NCBI GenBank assembly: GCA_963995525.1
Contig: OZ023214.1
Coordinates: 56,690,841-56,754,840 of the forward strand
DNA from: Escarpia spicata
Taxonomy: Eukaryota; Annelida; Polychaeta; Sabellida; Siboglinidae
Direction of reading: 5' to 3'
DNA: 64,000 bases
The first letter of the stretch is position 1. The number at the start of each line of letters is the position of its first letter. The position numbers and the translations under genes are program-made. Below, one piece after another: positions 9,005-18,913 of this stretch. The notes beneath the pieces were generated by a model, which was not told where the DNA came from, searched no databases, and worked only from the letters and a program-made list of their open reading frames with translations.

Positions 9005-10115
9005 ACAGCTCCCTGACAGTCACACGCAGTTCCCTGACAGTCCCACACAGTTACCCGACAGTCACACAAAACTCCTGACAGTCCCACACAGCTCCATAAC
9101 AGTATAACACAGCTTCCTGACAGCCCCACACAGTTCCTGGCAGTCCCACACAGCTCCATGACAGTCCCACACAGTTCCCCGACAGTCACACCCAGCTTCC
9201 CGACAGTCCCACACAGCTCCCTGAAAGTATCACACAATTCCCTGACAGTCCCACACAGCTCCCTGACAGTCACACACAGCTCCCCGGCAGTACCACACAA
9301 TTCCCTGACAGTCCCACACAGCTCTCTGACAGTCCCACACAGCTCCTGACAGTCCCACACAGTTCCCTTACAGTCCCACACAACTCTTGACAGTCAAACA
9401 CAGCTCCCTGACAGTCCCACACAGTTCCGGTCAGTCCCACACAGCTCCCTGACAGTCCCACACAGCTCCCTGACAGTCACACGCAGTTCCCTGACAGTCC
9501 CACACAGTTATCCGGCAGTCACACAAAACTCCTGACAGTCCCACACAGCTCCATAACAGTATTACACAGTTACCCGACAGTCCCACACAGCTCCATGACA
9601 GTCCCACACAGTTCCCGACAGTCCCACACAGCTTCCCGACAGTCCCACGCAGCTCCCTACCACACAATTCCCTGACAGTCCCACACAGTTCCGGTCAGTC
9701 CCCACACAACTCCCTGACAGTCTCACACAGCTCCCCGACAGTCCCACACAGCTCCCTGACAGTCCCACACAGTTACCCGACAGTCCCACACAATTCTCTG
9801 ACAGTCCCACACAGCTCCCTGACAGTCCCACACAGCTTCCCGACAGTCCCACACAGCTCCCTGAAAGTACCACACAATTCCCTGACAGTCCCACACAGCT
9901 CCCTGACAGTCACACACAGCTCCCCGACAGTTCCCTGACAATCCCTGACAGTCCCACACAGCTCCATGACAGTCCCACACAGCGCCCGGCAGTCACACAC
10001 AGCTCCCTGACAGTCCCACACAGTTACCCGACAGACACACAAACTCCTGACTGACAGTGCCACACAGCTCCCTGACAGTCTCACACAGCTCCCTGACAGT
10101 ACAACGCAGTTTCTC
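9005..10115. repeat. 21-bp minisatellite (CTGACAGTCCCACACAGCTCC), left arm
   Basis: About 50 copies of a 21-bp unit with common variants (CCCGACAGT, AGTTCC, GTCACAC). Because 21 is a multiple of three, open frames run through it on both strands; these are composition artefacts. Confidence 0.9.
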
Positions 10116-10281
10116 GTCAGTCTGTATGTATGTATGTATGTAGGTATGTAGGAGCCGTCGCACCACGGCGCCGATACTCGTCTAACTCGTATAACTAACT
10201 AACTAACTCGTCTAACTCGTAGGGGGGTGGCGGGGGGTTCTGTATGTATGTATGTATGTAGGTATGTAGGGTAATAAAAAC
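10116..10281. repeat. (GTAT)n / TAACTAACTCG tracts at the inner end of the left arm
   Basis: TCTGTATGTATG-type tetranucleotide tracts flank CGTCGCACCACGGCGCCG and a TAACTAACTAACTCG block followed by GGGGGGTGGCGGGGGG. The same sequence is present in reverse complement at ~10715-10862, so it belongs to the palindrome. Confidence 0.7.
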
Positions 10282-10710
10282 ATACTTTTATCGGGAACTG
10301 CGTGGGACTGTCATGGAGCTGTGTAGGACTGTCAGGAACTGTGTGGGATTGCCAGGAAGATGTGTAATACTGTTATGGAGCTGTGTGGGACTGTCAGGCG
10401 GAGCTGTGTGAGACTGTCAGGGAGTTGTGTGGGACTGTCAGGGAGCTGTGTGGGACTGACAGGGAACGAACTGTGTGGTACTGTCAGGGAGCTGTGTGAT
10501 ACTTTCAGGGAGCTGTGTGGGACTGTCGGGAAGCTGTGTGTGACTGTCGGGGAACTGTGTGGGACTGTCATGGAGCTGTGTGGGACTGCCAGGAACTGTG
10601 TGGGACTGTCAGGAAGCGGTGTTATACTGTTATGGAGCTGTGTGGGACTGCGCGCTTTTACGTGTATAGTAGTAGTAATAAAAAAAAAAAAATTGAAAAC
10701 AAGTGTGAAT
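10282..10710. other. Central spacer of the palindrome
   Basis: About 430 bp that is not mirrored. It is mainly the 21-bp minisatellite in the orientation of the right arm (GGGAGCTGTGTGGGACTGTCA), ending in an A-rich tract (10679-10690). The asymmetric spacer means the palindrome is two inverted copies with an off-centre junction, not a perfect snap-back. Confidence 0.7.
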
Positions 10711-10879
10711 TGTATATTTTTATTACCCTACATCCCAACATACATACATACAGAACCCCCCGCCACCCCCCTACGAGTTAGACGAGTTAGTTAGTTAGTT
10801 ATACGAGTTAGATGAGTATCGTCGCCGTGGTGCGACGGCTCCTACATACCTACATACATACAGACTGAAGAGGAACTGC

Positions 10880-11800
10880 GTTGTACTGTCAGGGAGCTGT
10901 GTGAGACTGTCAGGGAGCTGTGTGGCACTGTCAGTCAGGAGTTTGTGTGTCTGTCGGGTAACTGTGTGGGACTGTCAGGGAGCTGTGTGTGACTGCCGGG
11001 CGCTGTGTGGGACTGTCATGGAGCTGTGTGGGACTGTCAGGGATTGTCAGGGAACTGTCGGGGAGCTGTGTGTGACTGTCAGGGAGCTGTGTGGGACTGT
11101 CAGGGAATTGTGTGGTACTTTCAGGGAGCTGTGTGGGACTGTCGGGAAGCTGTGTGGGACTGTCAGGGAGCTGTGTGGGACTGTCAGAGAATTGTGTGGG
11201 ACTGTCGGGTAACTGTGTGGGACTGTCATGGAGCTGTGTGGGACTGTCGGGTAACTGTGTAATACTGTTATGGAGCTGTGTGGGACTGTCAGGAGTTTTG
11301 TGTGACTGTCGGGTAACTGTGTGGGACTGTCAGGGAACTGCGTGTGACTGTCAGGGAGCTGTGTGGGACTGACCGGAACTGTGTGGGACTGTCAGGGAGC
11401 TGTGTTTGACTGTCAAGAGTTGTGTGGGACTGTAATGGAACTGTGTGGGACTGTCAGGAGCTGTGTGGGACTGTCAGAGAGCTGTGTGGGACTGTCAGGG
11501 AATTGTGTGGTACTGCCGGGGAGCTGTGTGTGACTGACAGGGAGCTGTGTGGGACTGTCAGGGAATTGTGTGATACTTTCAGGGAGCTGTGTGGGACTGT
11601 CGGGAAGCTGTGTGTGACTGTCGGGGAACTGTGTGGGACTGTCATGGAGCTGTGTGGGACTGCCAGGAACTGTGTGGGACTGTCAGGAAGCTGTGTTATA
11701 CTGTTATGGAGCTGTGTGGGACTGTCAGGAGTTTTGTGTGACTGTCGGGTAACTGTGTGGGACTGTCAGGGAACTGTGTGGGACTGTCAGGGAGCTGTAA
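10880..11800. repeat. 21-bp minisatellite, right arm
   Basis: Mirror of the left-arm array: units of GGGAGCTGTGTGGGACTGTCA. Fewer copies than the left counterpart. Confidence 0.9.
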
Positions 11801-13130
11801 CAACCTAGTCCATGTACGGAAGGCAGACATGTAACAGGCTAGACCATGTATGAAAGGCAAACATGTAACAAGCTAGACCATATATGGAAGGCAGACATGT
11901 AACAAGCTAGTTCATGTATGGAAGGCAAATATGTAACAACCTAGTCCGTGTATGGAAGGCAAACATGTAACAAGCTAGACCATGTATGGAAGGCAAACAT
12001 GTCACAAGTTAGACCATGTATGGAAGGGAGATATGTAGCCAGGGAGCTGTGTGGGACTGTCGGGAAGCTGTGTGGGACTGTCGGGAAGTGTGTGGGACTG
12101 TCATGGAGCTGTGTGGGACTGCCAGAACCTACCACTCTATCGCTGTGACTAATGAGGAGGTTCCCAAATTAAATCAAAACATGACTAATGAGGTTCTTAT
12201 TAATTAAAAAAGATAATTAATAGGACTCGTGTAAAAGGCAACTTACCGGTCTATTGCTAAATAATAAGAACTAAATAAAATAAATGACATGGAGCTGTGT
12301 GGGACTGCCAGGAACTGTGTGGGACTGTCAGGAAGCTGTGTAATACTGTTATGGAGCTGTGTGGGACTGTCGGGAGTTTTGTGTGACTGTCAGGAGTTTT
12401 GTGTGACTGTCGGGTAACTGTGTGGGACTGTCAGGGAACTGTGTGGGACTGTCAGGGAGCTGTAACAACCTAGTCCATGTACGGAAGGCAGACATGTAAC
12501 AGGCTAGACCATGTATGAAAGGCAAACATGTAACAAGCTAGACCATATATGGAAGGCAGACATGTAACAAGCTAGTTCATGTATGGAAGGCAAATATGTA
12601 ACAACCTAGTCCGTGTATGGAAGGCAAACATGTAACAAGCTAGACCATATATGGAAGGCAAACATGTCACAAGTTAGACCATGTATGGAAGGGAGACATG
12701 TAGCCAGGGAGCTGTGTGGGACTGTCGGGAAGCTGTGTGGGACTGTCGGGAAGTGTGTGGGACTGTCATGGAGCTGTGTGGAACTGCCAGAACCTACCGC
12801 TCTATCGCTGTGACTAATGAGGAGGTTCCCAAATTAAATCAAAACATGACTAATGAGTTTCTTATTAATTAATAAAGATAATTAATAGGACTCGTGTAAA
12901 AGGCAACTTACCGGTCTATTGCTAAATAATAAGAACTAAATAAAATAAATGTCATGGAGCTATGTGGGACTGCCAGGAACTGTGTGGGACTGTCAGGAAG
13001 CTGTGTAATACTGTTATGGAGCTGTGTGGGACTGTCGGGAGTTTTGTGTGACTGTCGGGTAACTGTGTGGGACTGTCAGGGAACTGCGTGTGACTGTCGG
13101 AAGCTGTGTGGGACTGTCAGGGAGGTGTAA
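11801..13130. repeat. Higher-order repeat, right arm
   Basis: Mirrors 7284-9004 with alternating 34-bp blocks (11800-12035, 12465-12705), AT-rich ~165-bp spacers (12125-12290, 12790-12955) and 21-bp blocks. Two spacer copies were recognised here against three on the left, so the arms have diverged in copy number. Confidence 0.8.
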
Positions 13131-14060
13131 CAACCTAGTCCATGTACGGAAGGCAGACATGTAACAAGCTAGACCATATATGGAAGGTAGACATGTAACA
13201 AGCTAGATCATGTATGGAATGCAAATATGTAACAAGCTAGTCCGTGTATGGAAGGCAAACATGTAACAAGCTAGACCATGTATGGAAGGCAAACATGTCA
13301 CAAGTTAGACCATGTATGGAAGGGAAACATGTAGCAAGCTAGACCATGTATGGAAGACAGACATGTAACAAGCTAGTCCGTGTATGGAAGGCAAACATGT
13401 AACAAGCTAGTCCGTGTATGGAAGGTAAACATGTAACAAGCTAGTCCGTGTATGGAAGGCAAACATGTAACAAGCTAGTCCATGTACGGAAGGGAAACAT
13501 GTATCAAGCTAGACCATGTATGAAAGGCAGACCTGTAACAAGCTAGACCATGTATGGAAGGCAAACATGTAACAAGCTAGTCCATGTATGTAAGGCAAAC
13601 ATGTAACAAGCTAGTCAGTGTATGGAAGGCAAACATGTAACAAGTTAGTCCATGTACTTAAGGCAAACATGTAACAAGCTTGTTCGTGTATGGAAGGCAC
13701 ACATGTAACAAGCTAGTCCATGTACGTAAGGCAAACATGTAACAAGCTAGACCATGTACGGAAGGCCAACATGTAACAAGCTAGTCCATGTACGGAAGGC
13801 AGACATGTAACAGGCTAGACCATGTATGAAAGGCAGACATGTAACAAGCTAGACCATGTATGGAAGGCAGACATGTAACAAGACAGACCATGTATGGAAG
13901 GTAAACATGTAACAAGCTAGTCCGTGTATGGAAGGCAAACATGTAACAAGCTTGACCATGTATGGATAGCAAATAAGTAAAAAGCTAGTACATGTATGGA
14001 AGGCAGACGTGTAACAAGCTAGACCATGTACGGAAGGCAAACATGTAACAAGCTAGACGT
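13131..14060. repeat. 34-bp minisatellite, right arm
   Basis: Units of CCATGTATGGAAGGCAAACATGTAACAAGCTAGA in reverse orientation to the left-arm array, with similar subtypes in mirrored order. Confidence 0.9.
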
Positions 14061-14265
14061 ACTGCCGGGGAGCTGTGTGTGACTGTCAAGGAGCTGTGTG
14101 GGACTGTCAGGAAATTGTGTGGCACTTTCAGGGAGCTGTGTGGGACTGTCGAACGGAAAGTACATTTTCAACGTTTTATTAAGCGTCGCCATCGTAGTAC
14201 AACATTCAAAACAACGGCTTTTATTTTGTTACCAATGTTATAGCAAACAAAGCAAGCATAATGTT

Positions 14266-14636
14266 CTATTCGAGTCCGCTCCTGCGCTGAATGTACGTAT
14301 GGACGGTCGACTCCAGCAGAGCGCGGTTGATGTAGTCGCGCCAGTCCGTGTCTAGCAGCCAGTCCGAAACGAACTGGACCAGATACAGCGCCGCATCGTT
14401 CGCGCGCCCTCTCCAGAATCATCTCACTGAGGTGTTCGGCGAGGGGGGGACATCGCGTGCCGCTCATAGCGGAAGGCCAACTGACCCCGACCCGTCGCGA
14501 TGACTTGACGTTGTATCACTTCCGGCGGTGTTGGCGACACCGTGTACAGACTCTCGTACGTCGGCGGTTCGATGTGTGGTACGCCTAGCGCCTCCTCGGT
14601 GATAACGTCCAACTCGTTATCGCTACGCACGCACCC
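14266..14636 (-). pseudogene. Terminal exon of an unknown gene, two frameshifts (right-arm copy)
   Basis: Mirror of 5776-6146 with the same acceptor (GTGCTGTAG), the same G7/C7 run breaking the first frame, the same second shift and the same TAG stop at 14268-14266. One Ile/Thr difference lies early in the first frame (ELDVITEE) and one Ile/Leu difference in an alternative frame. The function is unknown. It is transcribed away from the 63-aa gene at 15492. Confidence 0.4.
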
Positions 14637-14879
14637 CTACAGCACAAAGCAGATCCTACTAATCTTTACGACCACCGTCAGCATCTAGGAATACATTCAC
14701 GCCTGGTGCGCTGTCGTGCCGCCTACAAACACACATTATTATGATTAGTCCGCCCTTTTTAGCAACTCTGGCCATCAGCACAGCACAGCAGTACGCGACG
14801 CACCTCCTACAGAAGAAAATGTCATGCTTTAAATAAGTTCGCTTCGTAAGCTGAGCACCATGCCATTATGTAATTTACG

Positions 14880-15480
14880 GTTCTATTACAACAGTTCGCC
14901 TAACGCATAACTGACTAGTCTCGGATGTCTTTGCTTTAGGAAAGAAAAAAAAATGAACGGTCATGTAGTGCTTTTCGTTCACAAACGTTATTTACATCGA
15001 TTTTCAATAATATAATGGCACTACACAGATCCCTATTTCCCACTGATCCTAAACAACGCTTCAATTCATGCTTTTATAGTTCGTGTATCGTTTTTGAAAT
15101 GGTATTGTTCTAGCTTCACATTCCGATCGTGATATGCGATCCCCCGATTAACGCCACAGCTGTTTATGCGTCACCATTCGGTTTCCGCTTCAGGAGGAAA
15201 AAAAATTAGCGGTCACTTTAGTACATTCATTGTCAAATGTGACTTTTACATCGAATGTCTCTATTATTAATTCACCACAAGATGCCCGATCCCTCGCTAA
15301 GCGTATACAACGCTTCATTTCATGTATTTAAATTTCCGTTTATATTGCTATTTCGAACTCTTTGCATTCATTGTTTTTACGTCGCTTTCGCGCATGCGCA
15401 CTTAACATTTTCGCGCATGCGCGCTTAATGCATAAATGACTTTAGGAAATAATGCATGCATGCAACGGTCGTTGCTCATT
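14880..15480. promoter_or_regulatory. Divergent promoter region with NRF1-like sites (right arm)
   Basis: NRF1-type palindromes GCGCATGCGCA (~15389-15400) and GCGCATGCGCGC (~15412-15424) sit ~70-100 bp upstream of the ATG at 15492. The repeated ~245-bp modules are mirrored at 14890-15070 and 15130-15330. Confidence 0.45.
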
Positions 15481-15491
15481 TTCATTCAATC

Positions 15492-16043
15492 ATGGCTACC
15501 GCCAGCACAACGTCTGAGCAACCTTCCACGAAAGATCAGCGGTAAGTTTTATTTTATTTTATTTATTTAGTAGAGCGTTAAGTCGTCTTTTATCCTATCC
15601 GTAAGTTTTATATTCTTTATTAATTACTTTTATATTAATAATATGCTATTCTTGATTAATTACTATTCTTGATTAATTATTGATTTAGTTCTCCTTTTAT
15701 ATTAATAACAGTGATTTAGTTCTCCTCCATTATTCATATGCAAAGAACAGCGGTAAGTTTTATTTTATTTATTTTATTTAGTACAGCGGTATTTCGTCTT
15801 TTATCCTATCGGTAAGTTTTATATTAATTACTTTTTATATTATTTATATGCTATTCTTGTATTAAACTATTCTTTATTATTTACTTTTATATTAATAACA
15901 GTGATTTAGTTCTTGGGAAACTCCTCATTATTCATATGCATTATTTCACAGAATCCACCTGCCTCGACGTGGAAAGGAAATACACCTGCCTACACACAAC
16001 ACTCTACAACAAACCTGTATGTCGTGTGAAAACTTGCCGTTAA
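15492..16043 (+). CDS. Unknown 63-aa cysteine-containing protein, two exons (right-arm copy)
   Basis: Exon 1 is 15492-15541 (MATASTTSEQPSTKDQ, donor CAGCG|GTAAGT). Exon 2 is 15902-16043, acceptor AATAACAG, stop TAA; the joined length is 192 nt (63 residues plus stop). The C-terminal part contains CLDVERKYTC and CRVKTCR. A competing acceptor (TTATTTCACAG at 15951) opens an 88-aa frame ending at 16168, but in the left arm that frame is broken by a TAA while the 63-aa frame is unchanged, so the 63-aa model is preferred. An AATAAA follows at 16177. A small basic Cys-rich protein with a hydrophobic middle could be secreted or zinc-binding; no function is assigned. Confidence 0.5.
15542..15901 (+). 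other. Intron of the right 63-aa gene with repeated exon-like units
   Basis: GTAAGTTTTAT occurs four times across exon 1 donor and intron (15542, 15601, ~15752, ~15812). TTTAG or AACAG acceptor-like sites stand before each, delimiting cassettes of ~30 nt ending CCTATCC|GTAAGT or CCTATCG|GTAAGT and one of 41 nt ending AACAGCG|GTAAGT. The 41-nt cassette would change the phase, so it could only be an alternative form. Confidence 0.4.
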
Positions 16044-16176
16044 TTCCAGCCGGTCGCTCAACAATGCTACAACGGCAGTTTGACGGGGACAACTCACGCG
16101 CCGCTCGGCTACGGCAGGGACGATGCTCTCAAGCAAACATTACGCAGACCTGGCTCACGCCACCGTGACTTCTATT

Positions 16177-16182
16177 AATAAA
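16177..16182 (+). terminator. Poly(A) signal of the right 63-aa gene
   Basis: AATAAA, ~135 bp after the TAA stop at 16043 and within the palindrome arm; mirrored at 4261-4266. Confidence 0.4.
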
Positions 16183-16332
16183 ACATAACTTACACCATTT
16201 TGCGTCCATTCGTCTATCCACCGCATATAACCATCCTGCTTTAACAGGCCGCTGAGTACAGCTTTTAAACGCTAAACGCATGCATGGGATTCGTTTCGTT
16301 TTGATAGCGCCACGGCTGAAATTAACGCCGTT

Positions 16333-16475
16333 GTCGCGCTTACATTTATCCGGGCGTTAAATAATATCCGGGTGACGTTTCTGCGCGTGCGCGTATCTAG
16401 GGGAATATATTTAACGCTACCTACGACGTTTACATTTATCCGGGCGTTACATTTTATCCGGGTGATGTTTATGTG
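16333..16475. repeat. Two copies of a ~90-bp unit (ACATTTATCCGGGCGTTA)
   Basis: GCTTACATTTATCCGGGCGTTA ... ATCCGGGTGACGTTT at ~16337-16381 is repeated as GTTTACATTTATCCGGGCGTTA ... ATCCGGGTGATGTTT at ~16428-16470. It starts exactly where the right palindrome arm ends and has no left counterpart. Confidence 0.6.
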
Positions 16476-16819
16476 CATATGTAAGGCATACTATTTGGCA
16501 CCAGTAGATCAGGTGGTGATATAACTATTATTTAGTATATAAATAATTTCGTTTGTTGTCGAAACACGATCCTTATAGTTAGAGCACATAATAATAATTT
16601 CCTGTTTCATATTTATAACCCAAGTATAAGAGTAAGTCACGTGACGTGTGCGTGGAGAAGATATTGTTTATGTCTGTGGGAATCAAACATTTTATAATTT
16701 ATGTCAATTATATATATATATATATATATATATATTGAGGAATACAGATCTACGTACTTACATGAAATGGCTGAATAAAAATGTTATGTCAGTCGTCGGC
16801 GACATACACTGTTGTAAAT

Positions 16820-16852
<33 letters not shown>

Positions 16853-17050
16853 GCGCGCGTGCGTGCGTAAAGATTATAAAATTAACGTACGTTTATACTA
16901 ATGCTACATGCTTTATTAGGTGTTTTAATTAATATTTAATTACTGCACAAATCATTGACATGTCTGATAATGTTATTACGTGGGCATTAGAAGACACGGA
17001 TACACACAGACAGTTTTGTATACCTGGAGGTTGACGTGACAGAGAGTTTG
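16476..17050. other. AT-rich region with TA and GT microsatellites
   Basis: Contains (TA)n at ~16708-16735 and (GT)n at ~16820-16850, followed by GCGCGCGTGCGTGCG. No coding exon was supported. Confidence 0.5.
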
Positions 17051-17055
17051 GTGAG

Positions 17056-17250
17056 ATGTCGGCTGAAGTGGGCGGTACACATAGAACGAATGGGGGAGAA
17101 CAGCTAGCGAAGAAAGCGGATACACGGAAAGTGGACGGGGAAAGGAGGCCAGGAAGACTAAGATTGCGTTCGGAAGATTGCTTTAAGAGAGACTTTGAAG
17201 GATTGGGAGAGGGGTGGAGAAGGAAAGCGAAAGAGACAATTCTACATACA
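17056..17250 (+). pseudogene. C-terminal fragment of a LINE-type reverse-transcriptase protein
   Basis: The frame contains RKVDGERRPGRLRLRSEDC followed by FKRDF and WRRKAK. This resembles the common C-terminal signature of LINE polyproteins (GKR-RPGRP-LRW-DCV-RD ... W...A). No reverse transcriptase or endonuclease domain is present upstream, so only the tail remains. Domesticated use is possible but nothing supports it. Confidence 0.4.
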
Positions 17251-17527
17251 GTAAAGTATAAGAAAGTAGTCCTGCTAATAAGATCACCTCGCTAACCAGG
17301 TCGCTTTTGCTCAGACCCAATGGTGACCTTCATAATTAGGTTCCACTGTAATTGCTTTTTACTATATTCTAAGACTATTTGTTGATAGAACAATAACTGC
17401 ACTTTATATAGTTCACCGTGTTCAAAGTTTGCAATCAATTTTATATAACTCGTTAAACACAAGATATTCCTTTCAGCTGCAGCAAACAACATACAATACA
17501 CCTGTTTAGAAACATAGCACACAATAA
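17251..17527. other. Spacer, no feature recognised
   Basis: AT-rich sequence with no repeat or exon signature beyond chance ORFs. Confidence 0.4.
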
Positions 17528-17653
17528 TCACTCATTATCCACACAGACATCACACACAAAGTAGTTATTGACCGCAGCAGAACACTGTCGCTGCTTGGTC
17601 TGATTCTGGGCACATGTGATGTGGTACTGCCAGTGGCACCAGTCACATCTCAT
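17528..17653 (-). CDS. Last exon of a gene ending in a PHD-type zinc finger half
   Basis: A clear acceptor (ATCTGTTGCAG) precedes a 41-codon frame with CDWCHWQYHITC and, near the end, FVCDVC before DNE and TGA. The C-x2-C-x4-H-x4-C ... C-x2-C spacing matches the second half of a C4HC3 PHD finger. PHD fingers usually bind histone tails, but Ulp1-protease and other transposon proteins also end in such fingers. The next upstream exon may be the one at 18913-18799 although that ends in a stop in the frame I read, so the gene model is unresolved. It lies inside the 18.9-kb element on the strand of the flanking Polinton genes. Confidence 0.45.
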   Translation of the reverse strand: MRCDWCHWQYHITCAQNQTKQRQCSAAVNNYFVCDVCVDNE

Positions 17654-18798
17654 CTGCAACAGATACATGTTTTATTCAGCCATAGCCATATTGCAAGACA
17701 ATGTTTGGTATATATTGTCTATATGTACTGTATAAGGCTCGTTATATCTTATAACTTTATATGTGCAGGTTTGTTTATCTAGTTCATTTGTTTTCCAAGT
17801 TATAGCAATATTAAATTTATTAATAATATCTATATTGTAGCATTTTAATAAATGGTAAATACTACTGAAGAGACATTTACTTTATAATAATAACTTAATT
17901 TAGTTTTTAAAATTGGGCTGTGTTAAAAAATCAATGCTAATAACAACTATACAGTTAGTATTTTATAATATTTGGGTATTATTTGTTGAGGAAAATAAAC
18001 TGGAAATTGAAAGATGAGATTATAAAGTGTACATTTCTGACATGACAACATTGATGGGACATCACCTAGACGTGTATTTTTGGCTCGTGTGCAGAATAAT
18101 TAATCACTAAATCACCAGTAAGGTGTTTCAATGCAGTACTATTTACCAAACAAATTGATGAAATACTCATCCTCCACAGAATGCTAGTAGTTATATAAAG
18201 GACAAAATCCCACCACAATAAAGGTAACCCTTTTATAGATATTGGAAGAACTAAACAACAGACGATTGCAATACTCAGTGAGATGTCCATAAACCAGGAG
18301 TATATTGTGCATCTAGTGACATACCAGCTGGATTTGAACCAGCCACAAAACACTGATATATTGCATTCGATTGTTGAAGTATACAAAGAAATTATAACTA
18401 TCTATATGACGAGTGTGGACAAAAGTCAGCTGTTTGATCGAGATATACTATGGAAGATGTTACCTATTTCTAAAATTGGTAACACAGAGTTATGCACTTG
18501 CTTCACCTGAACAAGACATCGTAAGAGCATGGTAAGACAAGACTAGTACATGAAACCAAATTCACACAGGTTTTATTCACAATGCACACATATATACACA
18601 GCTATATAAATGAGTACAAAACTATAGGCACCATTGAATCTGTGAGTGAGTGTTGCTGAATGCTTCCCGGAGACTGTTGGTGTTGCAGTGAGCATCCCCA
18701 GTGACAGGAGCATCCCCAGTGACAGTTATATTTTTCTCACTGACATTACCAAAATTTCCAAACTTCATTCATAAGTAAAATTTAATAATACAAAACTG
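17654..18798. other. AT-rich region with one unrecognised ORF
   Basis: A plus-strand frame at 18199-18510 (~100 codons; contains QLDLNQPQNTDILHSIVEVY and KSQLFDRDILWKML) looks more protein-like than its surroundings, and a single stop separates it from another short open stretch upstream. It has no recognised domain. The rest is AT-rich without visible features. Confidence 0.3.
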
Positions 18799-18913
18799 TT
18801 AAAGTTTATCAGTGCTCTTAAGTAATGTGTGTCTTGAGGTTTGAACTGCATAGCCATTATAAATTATGTCACATCCATCTTCTGACTGCATGTTCCCAGT
18901 TGGTCCAGTTGCC
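18799..18913 (-). CDS. Possible exon resembling the start of a Ulp1-type protease domain
   Basis: An acceptor TTATGATTGCAG precedes 37 codons containing GCDIIYNGYAVQTSRHTLL and ending TAA. The I-x-GY-x(2)-T-x(4)-L pattern is weakly like the segment before WLND in Ulp1/SENP proteases. The stop falls before any catalytic residue, so it is either a truncated terminal exon or unrelated. Its interest lies in sharing the strand with the PHD-like exon 1.1 kb downstream; Ulp1 plus a C-terminal zinc finger is a known transposon protein architecture. Confidence 0.25.

Larger units (their letters stand above)
4111..10281 (+). repeat. Left arm of the ~12.2-kb palindrome
   Basis: The arm starts AACGGCGTTAATTTCAGCC and matches, as reverse complement, the sequence ending ...GAAATTAACGCCGTT at 16332. 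Unique parts of the two arms differ at only a few bases per hundred or fewer; the minisatellite parts differ in copy number, giving ~6.17 kb here against ~5.62 kb on the right. The arm carries a small gene pair, a divergent promoter and minisatellite arrays. Confidence 0.85.
10711..16332 (-). repeat. Right arm of the ~12.2-kb palindrome
   Basis: Reverse complement of 4111-10281, with the same order of gene pair, promoter and arrays. It is ~0.55 kb shorter, explained by fewer minisatellite copies, chiefly in the higher-order block. Confidence 0.85.

Noticed and set aside
6340..14060. Regular repeats resembling a CRISPR array
   Set aside because: Units are directly contiguous 21-bp and 34-bp minisatellites without unique spacers, in eukaryotic DNA.
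15952..16168. 88-aa alternative product of the palindrome gene using acceptor at 15951
   Set aside because: The left-arm copy has TAA in this frame while the 63-aa frame carries only a synonymous change.
4111..16332. Palindrome as a pure assembly error
   Set aside because: The arms differ in minisatellite copy number, intron length and several bases, so they are distinct sequences; an error cannot be fully excluded without reads.
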